A stretch of DNA of 64,000 nucleotides, taken from Trachythela sp. YZ-2020 (Eukaryota > Cnidaria > Anthozoa > Malacalcyonacea > Clavulariidae). The stretch is from NCBI GenBank assembly GCA_016169945.1, contig JADLSH010000355.1:2227501-2291500 (forward strand), in the 5' to 3' direction. Made by a program: the position numbers and the translations under genes. Within the stretch, counting starts at the first letter, position 1; the number at the start of each line of letters is the position of its first letter. Shown piece by piece: positions 21,511 to 34,100 of the stretch. The notes below the pieces were generated by a model that searched no databases, was not told the DNA's origin, and worked only from the letters and a program-made list of their open reading frames with translations.

Positions 21511-24500
21511 TATAGCCTGGAGACAGATTTTAACTATCCGAAAACGTGCTAAAATTGAATAGTTCATTTTAACGTCCAGTATGTCCTGAGTCATGAACAA
21601 AAAATTCGTAGACAAAAACTAGAAAAAAATGTCATTAAGTTTTAAGATTATATTCTCTCGGCAATTTAAGCATTATTTTCGTTCATTCATTTGGCTGTAA
21701 TCATTCTTCACCGTTGTCAAATTACAAGAAAATCTCTCTACACTGTATTCGGATTGCAAATGTTAATATTTTGAGTGTACTTCAGGTTTCATGTTTGATT
21801 TATTACCATACATTTAAAGTCTGCGGTGTAGTGAGATTTGTTTCATCGGCAAACGAAATAGATTTTAAGTGCATGGGAATTTAGTTTCGTCCATGGGAAT
21901 TTTACGTGCAAGCTGTAATTTGTTTTCAGTTTAGAAAAAAAGCACTTCAAATCAATTACTGAAGGACTTTTTAATGTCTATACCGTGATCTGTCATTTTG
22001 AAAAAATTGCAGTTACCGCAGATCTTCTCTTGTCCTTGGCACTCCCAATTCTTAAACTAAAACAAGGAAAACATTTCATTTTATTTCTTAAGTGTAAGTG
22101 ACGCAAGTGGGTGTATTACGACACGTTTATGACCAAACATGCTTGTTTAAAAGAAGGTATAGTTTTTGCACTTGATGATCCGGGATTAAGCCGTTTTAGG
22201 CCATGTTACACCAACGAGGCAATTTTTGCTATGACTCGATTTCTGATACCAATACAACCAATACAATATTTATTAGCATTCCCATGTACATAAATGGTAT
22301 TTCTATACATAATTAATATTAACAACATAATATAAATAGAGAATAATACATGGGTGCGCGGAAATACCAGATTTATTTCGAGTGTTGAACATGATATCTC
22401 ACGAATGAGCGCAGCGAACGAGAGAGATATCATGTTCAAACAAACTAAAATAAAATAAAATATCCATTTTCATAAACTTCAAAAGCGATAATTTTCGCAT
22501 GTGAGATTATCAGTTTTATCAGTGCTCGAAATCTCTTTAAAAAACTCATTAATAATTCCTGAGGAAAAGATAAAGGAAATCACTACCGTGTCAGTGGTTT
22601 TATATGTGATAAAAAATCATGTTAATTTACATAAACTTTAGCTTTGATTTTTTTTTCTTGGCTTAGACAATGTTTTTTTTTAAATTACTTCAAAATGAAC
22701 TCATAAGATGTCGTTTTTTAAGCCATTTAAAACACTCGCTCTCGTGCTTGCTTTATCAGACATAAAAACTCACTCGTGCTCTTCTGTTATATGATATATC
22801 TGAATTCTGCTCGTGTTTTAAATAGTACATAAAGCACTATACTTTATATAATAAAGTACAATAATAAAGTACATTATTGTACTTTGTATTGTATTTTTCA
22901 GGTAGTTTTACACAACAGTCAACCGCCATATATATATTATAAGACTATAACAATATAATAAATTTTAACTATAAGTATTGTAGTTTTTTCTTATTTCAAA
23001 TGCTTCAAAGGATGAAAGGTAAAGTATGCGAGTTTCTTACATATAAATGGACAATGTTATTGAACAAAAATAGAGTTTCATCATTGAAATTCAAATTTTG
23101 CCAAATGTCACGCTTTTTATCGAGTATCGATATCACTATTATCACTGAATAGGCTGGTTCTAATTTCATCATATAGATTACAGTGGAACCTAAAATGTGT
23201 TTCGTTTTCTATATTTTTTCAGTTACAAAAATCACATATTCATAAGTTTTCGTGTATTTTAAGGTAGGTGTGTCTCCCCGGCAGTCTCAATGTCTAAATT
23301 ATGATTTCCCATTCTAAGACTAAGTAGTGGCAGTGGCTCTGCGATGATCAGTATTTTTAATTGAATCTAAAAAGTGGAGCTTTTCGTATAACATTTGAAC
23401 GTTGAGTGTTATGATATTCCCATAACAAACCCTTGCTTTTATACTAAAGGCACAGTCCATTTAGAATGATGGGATATATCAGAAATTGTTACTGAAAATG
23501 CAGAAAATTTTCTCGGAGACTCATGAATACAATCATTTTCTAGGGGAGTCCCTCCAGCCCCCCTACCAGTTTCCACACCTCCAGTTACCACCTTGTTAGG
23601 TCCCTTTACCTTGATGGCCCCTCCACTGACGAATTCTTAAAAAAGGTCCAGTCACAGTAACTACCATCACTAAGTACCGTGTGGTGCAGCACTATATGAT
23701 TGTGATTAACCAGCAGTCTTCAGAGTGAGAATTGCGGTACGTTCTTGTATTTGGAGTCAAATACATGGAATGAATAAGACTGATGTAGTTTAGTTTTTTT
23801 GCCCCTATCAGTGGCAACATGGCTGAAGTCGATCACCACCATCCCCTGCCCTTTGACGCTTAGTTCACGATACTGCGATAATAATGCTTTAGTAATGTAC
23901 TCCAAATTCAGTAATACTATACTAGGAGTTATATATTTACTGAAACCCAGATTTACGTCTTGTTGTCGTCCATATCTTGGGTTTTGAAGATGTTTGCCAT
24001 TTTTGTTTTATTTCCTTAGATTGTTGGCTGATTCTGGCTTTTAAAACCATCAATTCAAGGTAGTTTTTTGCGGGGATCAATACAAAATCATATGAAGTAA
24101 CATTATTAAATTTTTTAATCAACGTTTCGAATGGAGTGTAGTCATCATCAGGAATCATGATGTCTACACTCTCTAGTAAATTAAACAAATTAAATCGAAA
24201 TAAATTAAATTAAACGTAAATTAAGTAATAATGATTAATTATTAAATTAATTACTTGTAATATAATTATTTAATTGTTAATTCATTAAATAAGTTAAATT
24301 AATCGAAATGTAGATTAAACAAATTTTAAAATGTTACTGTTTTCGGAGCTAGTTACTATTGTTTTGCATTTCAAGGTAGTTCGTTCTAAGAGAATCCAGG
24401 TTCACAATCCAGTTCATCTCTTTCATCAGCCAACGTCGTCTTTCGTCGCACTGAAGTATAACAGGCATTCTGAAGAGTTCAACAGCCGAGCGTTGACAGC

Positions 24501-24814
24501 CCATAGACCACCTCAAACTTATACACAAGAGCGCAAGTAGAATCCTAACACAAACCATAAGACCGCGTTTTGAAATCAATTAAAAACCCATTCCAGTTTT
24601 GGGTTGGTTTATTATGTATACGCCTCGGAAATAGGTGCGGGCTGAGAGACGCAAAGGGCGGCAGAAAGGTGGTAAAAATTAAAGGCAAGGCGGGTTAAGG
24701 GTGGGTTTATAATCCTTGCCGATTGGGCGTTTATTAAGAACATCAGCGGACTGTCAAAATAAAACAGGACGCATTCTTAACCTCCGCTGCGAAATTGTTT
24801 GCTGTCTGGCCTAT

Positions 24815-24885
24815 CAGATTGCGCACTTCGCCTCGGGGATAGTCACGTGTTGTGTTTCGACCAATCACAACGCGCGCGTCGCGCT
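24815..24885 (+). promoter_or_regulatory. CpG-rich proximal promoter of the coiled-coil gene
   Basis: A locally GC-rich block upstream of 25133 contains a CACGTG E-box at 24844-24849, a CCAAT box at 24861-24865 and a CGCGCGCG run at 24871-24878. It contrasts with the AT-rich surroundings. Promoter function is inferred from motif clustering and position. Confidence 0.45.
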
Positions 24886-25132
24886 GCTATCGTGCGCATC
24901 AAATGCTAATGCAATTACCAAACGAAACAAAGTATTTACAATAGCAGAGTTGTTCAACAGGCGTCAATTGCCAAGAGACAATCGCGCAGTTTGGTCAAAG
25001 CGCAGAAAATGCAAATCTGGACAACCTGTGGTCAAAAAGCTGTGCTCTACTGAGTCGGGAATTTCGCTTGTTCTCTGGCAGGCAACTTTGGTTTTACACA
25101 ACCTACGAACGCCGGTTAGCCGTGGCTAGCCG

Positions 25133-28100
25133 ATGGAGGAATCATCGACACGATTATACAAAATGGGAAAGTACACACACGTTAATTGTCGCCAATGTAG
25201 GCGCACGAAAACGTCAAACACTCATCACGTTTATAGCCCGAGACGCAATTTGAAAGATTCAAGTGAGCGCAGGCGTAATTCAGACGCGCACAATGAGATA
25301 ATCCGCCCAGAGAGTATACCAAATACGAATGAAAATGCGTCAGATTATTCTACGAGAAGTGCGTCACATTTATATTCAAGCGATGCGCACGAATCTCGCA
25401 TGAATTCCGCTTACGAATCTTGTGTAAATTGTGCAAATTCTTCATGCGAATACCGAGCGGGCGAGAAACTTCGCGCCGCGGGAAAGGAACTTGGCTATCG
25501 TGGGAAACGGGGCATGAAAAGTCGAAGCCGAAGTGTTGCTGGGGAGCAACAAAATGGCCAAAGGTTTCTGACCCGTTCAACCTCATGCGGGAACGTGCGT
25601 TATGTGGAGTATGGTCCAAACGAAACGTGCACAAGCTCAGAGACGGACAGCGAATGTTCAGAAGTGTTTGACAGCTCGTCTATTGATACTTGCCTGGAGT
25701 GCAGTGGTGATAAAAACTCGCTTGAAAAGCACAGAGCAATTTCTAGTATGCCCAACTTAATGAAGGGCTTGAATAATAATAACAAGGACGAGGCAGGTGT
25801 ACAAGCTGGTAGTAATCATTTAGGTCTTGAGGTTATGCTTTCGCTGATAAATGGGCCAATGCAATCTGTAATTGACAGCAAAGACGAGAAGATAAAATCA
25901 TTGGAACGCGTTATTGAACGCTTAGAATGCGAGAATAAACAAATAAAGCTCGAGCAGCAACCGGGGGATGCCACGAAAATATTCACTTTGGAAAAAACTC
26001 TTGAGAGTTGCGTTCGGCAAATCGAACAACTTGAGGAAGCCAATAAGACCGCCCAGGAAAAAGTACGCTTGCTTGAAGATCTGCGCAAAAATGATAAAGA
26101 ATGCATTAATATTTTAAGAGCACAGACCAATGACTTGGAGTCGAAATTAACTAAAAGCGATGAGCGGGTTAGGGAAGCTGAAAAAGATGGGAAATGTCAG
26201 AGCCAGTGGTTGAAACAGCAGTATGCAAAACAGATCGAGGAACTACAAGGCGCCCTACGGGCCAAGGAAGCGAAATTGCGTGATCTGGACAAAGTAAAGT
26301 CACGCGTTGCAAAACAAAAGCACGATCTGGAGGATAAACGGAACAGCGAGAATGAACTGCATGCTAAAATGTGTGCACAGGTTTTGGAACTAAAACGTGA
26401 TCTTCAACTACATCAAACCAGGTGGGTATATAGATATTGCTTTATTGCCGTGATTTTATCAGTTGTATATATTCTTACGGACACCTCCCTGATATAGAAA
26501 ACTGCCGTATAAATAGGGAGGTGTCTGTGCCCCGACAAAATTCTCATGTTTTCTTTAGAAATAACCGCTCATAATACGTATTCATCTCCAATAGGGACCT
26601 TCTCACATACGGACAATTCCTCTGTTCAGACAAAATTCTCGCACAGTTTCTTTTAAAACTAACCTCTATAATGCAGCACCTCGCTAATACAGACAACAGA
26701 CACTAAATCTCGTCCGCAGAAAACAAATACATAATAAACTATTACTGACACTCACCTTTAATGAGGTGATAATAGTTTGTGTACGCTATTAGACCATTTG
26801 TAGAATTACCATTATGCAAGCATAACCTTTCAATTCGCTCTTTTGAATACAGACAAAAACTTCAAACATTACGTAAGGCTGAATAAAATTCCAAAGAGAA
26901 ATTAAAGAAAAGAGGTCGAAGCTATGCGTTTATTTTAATGCTACGCTCCAGTAATTCAGCAAATGGTCTATACAATTTTTTGTTTGCAGTTGCACAAACT
27001 TCAACGCTTTATACACTTGTTTAGGTTCAAAATTGCGCTTCGTTCCAAAACAATGATTCGTATACAGTATATAAGACAGATGTACAATGTAGGAGCACGT
27101 TGATAGACGCTGAGGTGTGGACTGCTTTTAGTTATTGAACATTTAAAAATTTCAGTGAAATCTTAAAAAAAGGAGCATATCATTTTGGTGACCTCTATAA
27201 AACGGGCACCTCTCTGATACGGTCGACGTTTTGCTCTGTTCCGGTTTGTGTCTGTATTAGGTATTGCTAAAACTTTAAAGTTGTGGTAAGCTAAGTAAAT
27301 CCTAATACATGGGGCAGTTACTATTTATAGCGATTTATCAACTTTATTGCATTTGCCAAGGATTCTTTTTGAATTGACGAAAAGGTCATTTTTTGCAACG
27401 GATTCGTTATAGTCTAATTTAATAATTTATACATAAAATTCTATATTATAGCTTACAAATGTAGACGAACTTGTAGTTTTATAGAAATAGTGTATTTATT
27501 GATCGATTGAGATTTGGTAAATTGTATCTATTAAATCAATCAGGGCTCCAGTTGATAGCAGCTGATTCTTGTAATTGCTGATTGGATTACCCTGTTGAAA
27601 TAATTAAAAAAAATTCCTTTTTCGGCTTAGGTTGAACATCTTGGAGAGAGAAAAACGATCCTTAGAGGAGAGCCTGTCGCAATCAGAAAATTTACAAAGA
27701 CAGGACCAAAAGTCGTCGTACGTTTTACAAATGAAAATCGTCGAACTTCAAGAAAAATTGGACATGAGTTATCGAAAAAACGAAGAGCTTGACAAACAAC
27801 GTGAAATGTCGGAGGCAAAACGGCAAGTTCTTGGGGAGAAATTGAAACAGGCCATGATCAAGTCACCAGCCAAATGGCTAAGTGTTGAAAAAATGCCCAA
27901 AGAGGGGTTGCCTAATTTGGGTGAAGTGGACAGAAGCAATACTAAAGGTAGTAAAATTAACGGTGAGAGTTGTTAGTTTTACTAATTAGTTACAGTACAT
28001 AATTTGTATTTGAAAACTGGGTTATTAGCAAGTGAGAAATTTTTTGAGAATAGAAAAAGATATATTAGAGTATAGAATAAAATAGATAATTGAATGGAAT

Positions 28101-31100
28101 GGAATGGAATACTATACTGTTTTGTCAGTCTGTTCTGCTCTATTCTATCCTATTCTCTATTATGTTCCATTATAATCTTTTCTATTCCATTCTATTCTAT
28201 TCTAGTATTCTACTTTCTATATTATTTACCCTATCCTATCTTACAGTATCCCCCATCCTATTCCATTCCATTCAATCCCATTCCATTCATCCCATTCCAC
28301 CTCATTCCATCCCATCCCATTCCACCTCATTCCATTCCATCCCATTCCACCTCATTCCATCTCATCCCATTCCATTCTATTCTAAAATATTTTCCACCTC
28401 TTACCAACAGGTAACACTCCAACTCTTCAACTACAAACGGGCAGAAACGAGACAAACACTTCACTTCTAAATCGTCCCATGAACTTAGATATGAACGATG
28501 TCCTTCGAGAAAAGGTTGTGGAACTTCAGAAAAAGCTCTATAAAGGACAACAAACAATGTACGAGGGAGACAGGGTCTTGAATGAGCCCCATGTACAAGA
28601 CCTTAAATATTGTGAGCAGGACACGTCTCTTCAAGAGAAATGGGGGATAAAGGATGGTAGCTATGAGAGTGCTCATAGAGATAGCATGGATGAATCTGTG
28701 CCTGTGAGGGATATGCCATTGAAAAAGGTTGGTTGGTTTTGTTAATATTTTTATATACTTAATGAACATCAAATGCAAGACTACTGCATACAAGGGTATA
28801 GTATTTTCTCACTCTGATAACTGACGGTTGACCACAATCTATTGTGCTTCACGTTTATAGTAACTTTTTGTGTTCATAAAATTGGCCCCGTTGACCTCGA
28901 CCCAGCTCATATTAGTCCAGTGTAATTGATACAGGAGGGAACCTGAACACCTGGAGAGAACCTGCGTTCCTTCGCAGAGTCCAACTGGGCAGAACCTTTC
29001 TTACATTTGACCAGTTCATGTGAAATTTTATATAATCCGACTACTACTTATTGCTGGAATCAAACCACGATCACCCATTAACCCCTGAAACAGTATAGTT
29101 TCTTGATGCAAGTTGTACATTTTACTAAAGTACTATAGCTGTAAATACCTATTCACTTATTAGTTTTAGGAAAAAATGGATCAGTTCTTTTTAAAGCACT
29201 AGTTCTTGAGTAAAATAACTCAGAAAAAATGAACGTTTATTATGTTTTCATATTCTCCCACGCCTTAAAGCTAAACGTTTAGATGGGTTCTGTGCCAAAA
29301 CATCTTTTCATCGCCTCGATATGTGTAAATACTGCACGCGAAAAGATGTCGCAAAATACAAAGCCTCACAAAGCGCAGCATATACAATACTGTTGATGTC
29401 TTTCCTGCTGAGCAATCCGATTAACAATCGGAAATATAAAAAGTGGTTTGGCATTCTATTATGTGTCAACATATAATTATATCTCGTGAGAAAACTCAGC
29501 ACTATATTTTAAACGTAAAGTTTTACACTAGCGCGAGCAGAATTTGAATCTATGTACATTCAACAAGCTGGCTGATAAACTACTAAACTAAACTAAACTA
29601 AACTAAACTAACTTTATTTATACTTGATAGCTCTATCAGTTCTAAGCTGCTCTCCCTAGAAGTGCAGAAAGGCCCAGTTATTGGCTCAGTGTTATGACTA
29701 GAGGAAATTAATACCCGGAGAAAACCTGCGGTGTTTGGTCGAGTCAAACTTGAAGCATTCTTTTCACATGAGACTAACCCTGACCCGACCTCTAGGAAGA
29801 AGAGTTTAGAACTGATGGAGCTATCCAGTATAAATAAAGTTAGTTTAGTTTAGCTGAAGAATGTACTGCCCTCGGGTGGATTTTACGAACACCGGTTTAA
29901 CATTCAAAAATAGTACTTTCAATTTTTCATCAACTCGCATTAATTGAGCAAATTTGCGCACTGTGTCTGTAAGAGGTCAAAACATTAGCCTTCTGGTTAT
30001 AACTTATAGAAAGTCGCAAAACACTTTGCTTGCCTGTACGGGGTATCATTTAATATTTAAGAGGAAGTTAATGACACGTACGGTGTACACCATTCTTTAA
30101 CGCACACTCGCGCTACTTTTGCACATGCATGCGAAAATTTTTTATCGTAGCTCATCATCAAACTTCAAAATTCGTCTGCGCAATTTGCCACAAAATCGCC
30201 AGAAGCTTGGCTAACCTTCAAGTGAAATTAAAACACATGCCAATTTCTCTATCGTTTCCTGAGCCCTGTTGCACTATCGGAGATATTTTGATAGCCTTAC
30301 AAGTGGATATATGGTCAGTCCGTCTGTCGGGCGGAAGTAATAAAGCATATTATAAACATCTCCTCAACTTATGTCGTTTGGTTTGACCACCGCGAGAGCA
30401 ATGAGTAAACACGTATCTTGCGGTTGAGATAGTCTTGTAGGCCTGATTAGTTTTGCAGATGTACTGTGCCCAAACTTTGATAAACTTATAATGGATGCTA
30501 CTTTTGATCAGTCCCGCAATTGATGCAGTTGTCTGATTATAATTTCGCCTCGCGCTCAGCTGTCGCATGTTGGAAGAGAGCATTTAATTTTATTCCACCA
30601 AACACCGCAGGTTTTCTTTGGATAGCTCTATCAGTCCGTTCTAAACTGTTCTCCCTAGAGGTACAGTACAGGGCCAACTCTTAATTGGTCTACTGTTACT
30701 ACAAGACGAAATACAGAATTGAAGGAATCGAACCCCGTTAGCAGAAGTGCACTATTAAACCCACTTATGCTACAAATAATATGAAACATATTTCAGAAGT
30801 AACCCGCCAGGTTAAGCATTGTATCTTACGTAATCTTTACAGTGTAATGAATGAATGCACTGAAGCTGCGTGGATGTTTATTCAAACAATATTTTAGTAA
30901 ACTGACTTGGTGACATGGTTGAGAAGGAAAACGATTCCTGATTCACAGCGGTCAATTGAAAACTCAATAAGCCCTATCCAGCAGGTTAGGAAAGCTCTGG
31001 AACATTGTTTGGATGGAGTAATGCGCAGCAGTACTGCGTTGAGTTTACTATGAACGACCAGATTTACTGAATATAACGATTGCGTCTGGACCAACTTGGG

Positions 31101-34100
31101 CAGAAAACGATAGTTCGTCTTGACCATTGGCAGTCCAGCAAATATGCTGTTATCATCACAATGTAAAATATATTTTAAACATGCAATTAAATGTTTAAGA
31201 ATATGTTTAAAGTGCTTCTGATTTTGATAATACAGGTGTATTATTAGCAGAAAGTTGTCGGCCTTAGGTTTTAATAGGACATGATGCAATGATGTAACCA
31301 AGCGACTGGACAAATTGCATAGATGATGAGATACACAAGTAAATCGCTTGGTAGCAAAGTCAAAAGCGTTTTAGGCATATTTTTCAATATTCAATATTTA
31401 ATTGTTAAAGATATATTTTACAACTACTCATTGTGAGGAGAACAGTATATTTGCTGAGCTGCCTATGGTCTGATAATGATCCGTGGTCTGTATAAACAGG
31501 GCAAAAAGACGTGAATTCGCTACGCGCGTAGCTTGTCTTGATGGAAATCCGTCTATGTGAATAAATACGGTACTTGATGAACTACCAGGAGAGTTACATG
31601 AATACTTTGTTCCCACAACTATTGCCAATAAATTTTGCTTGTGTGCATGTACACTAAGACGGATGATCTATCAGACGAATGACGCTTCTTAACGGTAATA
31701 ACGGATGATCCGGGCTGTCGTTTAGACCGCGGTCAAACAAGGGCGAGAGTTGATGAGAGTTGAAACTCTCGCTCCCGTAGTCCCGTTTGATCGCTAACTC
31801 TCATCGACTCATGCACTCTTATCAACTTTGAGAGTTCAGTTACGATGCGTGGTAATATCCAGTCAACTCTCATGCAACTCTTGTTCTCGTTTGACCGGGG
31901 GATGGGTCTGATGAGAGTTGATAAAACTCTCATGTAAACTCTCGCTTGCCAACTCTCATCAACTCTCATCTATGGTTTGACCAAGGTTTTAGCCGGTCTA
32001 GTATAAATCGGAGCAATATATATTCTCATACAGTATACATGTACAACCACCCCCCGGTCAATTTTAATCATAATCTCAAGAACGTCATAAAAACACGGAC
32101 ATTTATCGATCTATACTCCCAATCGGAATTCGCATCAAACCTTTTAAATTCCAACTCCATCAGATAGCAGAAATAAAAACACAGACTCTGCTTGAAAAAT
32201 GCAGGTTATCAAATAACTTTCAACACGCCGTGTGATGTTTTCATATATGTGTTTTCAAATCACAGTTTGCTATGTTTCACTATGGCACTCAAATGTTTAT
32301 CGCGCAATGTGTTTATAGCGTCATATCAATATTTGGATCATTTGCATAAAATGCGCGCGCGTGTTTCCACTTTGACGGGAATTTTCTTTTGGAAGGATAT
32401 ATATATATATACAGCGAAAATGAGACCAATTCTTTCTCCTCTGACTTTAGTATTTTACTTTTACTAGTAGGTTCCGAACGGGAAAGATCTAAAATGGAAC
32501 AAAAAAGAGCCCCGAGTATTTATTCAAAAAGGACCATCATTCTCCCGAGAATATTCTGCCCGGAAACTAACTAGATTTAGTCCATACCACCCCTTATTGG
32601 TCCAGCGTTACTACAGGAGGAATCCGGAGTATCTAAGGAGAAATAATAGAGCAATCCAGTATAAATAAAATTAGTTTATTTGAGTTTAGTTTTTATGATG
32701 TTTATAAAGCGTTCGTCGGTCCAGTGTGCATCGCTCACTAGAGATCAGTGGACGCCTGGCGATTTCTCAGGCAAACGCAAAATGGACGCATACTGGTAAT
32801 TCCTAGCATTCTCAAAATTGCATAAAATTTTAACAAATAACCTAGAACGTTACTAACCCGCAGAGAAGAAAAGTCCCAAGGCAAAACATGCTGTGGCTAT
32901 ATGTTCACCCAATGTTTTTGCAACAAACAGTCAAATTGGGTCGTACAAATATTGCCATATGGAAAATAAATCATTTATCATTAATACTAGTTGTCAGAGC
33001 TGAATCAATAAGGATAGAGGATAATCAGACACCTCCGCCATGATACGATTGGGACTGATAACTCTTGATAACTCTTACAATTGTGTCTCTGTTTGCTTTA
33101 CATTATCTGCGCTAGGAAAACAAAGTCGCAGAAACATGAGCAGAAACATGGCTAACGGTTGTTTAAACCCATGCAATAGACAATTTGCAGTATAGACTAA
33201 TTTTTATTTAGGCAAAAAAAAAGTATATTGCCGGAAAGAACATACTAAAATTAGCAAATTTTGTATACTTTTGTATTACGTGCGGAAATTCCTACCACAT
33301 TTGGGCCGAAATGTGCTAGGAATTTCCGCACGTAATACAAAAGTATACAAAATTTGCAAACTTCACAAGGCTATATTTTCCGCATTTTACAACATTTCGC
33401 AACCAAACTTTGCAATTTTACTAATCTTATTATGTTCTTTGTAGCTGTTGTGATTGATTCCCTTCTCCTTGCCTAGAACAAAATGTAGTCTATAATGCAA
33501 ATTGTCTATTCACATGCCTAGTAACTATTGTTATAGTTTGCGAAAACAGAATAGAACAAAGGTAATTAAGCATTAGATTAATTAGAATGATCTAGCTACG
33601 CGAGTGAAAAGCTCTTGTATATAATTATAATGCTTTGTTATCTTACCGTTTAAGAGAATAAAAATGCTCGCTTCATGTGCACTTTAATAAATTATCAGAC
33701 ATAATAAGGGCATCCATCCCTACATTTCTATAGCTATATATAGTAAGGCCAGGCACCCTACTTTTTTGCCTGCTACCACAGCTCCCATTTCCCCCCCTTC
33801 ACAACCTAGTCGACACTAACTTTATAATGGTGGGCGCATATTGACATACCAACGAGATGCTTTGCGTGTTGGCGGACATGTAAGCCTAAAGCTTTCTGGT
33901 AATTATAAGCTGTTAATTAAGCACATTAAGAAATTACGTGATATATCACAATGACGTAAATAATAAGTCTGTAGTGTAGTGCCTTGCTGACAGTATATAC
34001 ATAATACAGATTACCTTATCAAAACCATCGTCGAAATGTACTACCTAGTCCGTGCTAGGTTTCATGTCGGTTTTGATAACGAACTCTATTTATACTTGAT

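Larger units (their letters stand above)
19112..25132. other. Repeat-rich intergenic region, EMC2 to coiled-coil gene
   Basis: Six kilobases without a supported gene. It holds the 69-bp array (20476-20965), hairpin repeats at 21285-21510 and 22384-22440, a fragment of the GGCCATGTTACA repeat near 22196 and an AT-rich tract at 24180-24330. Small ORFs at 23720-24190 and 24331-24579 on either strand have no recognisable domains. Confidence 0.6.

Noticed and set aside
23937..24579. Short minus-strand ORFs downstream of the AT-rich tract
   Set aside because: They faintly resemble retroelement endonuclease pieces but have no conserved catalytic motif; too weak to call.
28090..28470. 126-codon plus-strand ORF rich in Ser/His/Pro/Ile
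   Set aside because: It is mostly the ATTCC satellite; the real exon begins at 28411 in another frame.
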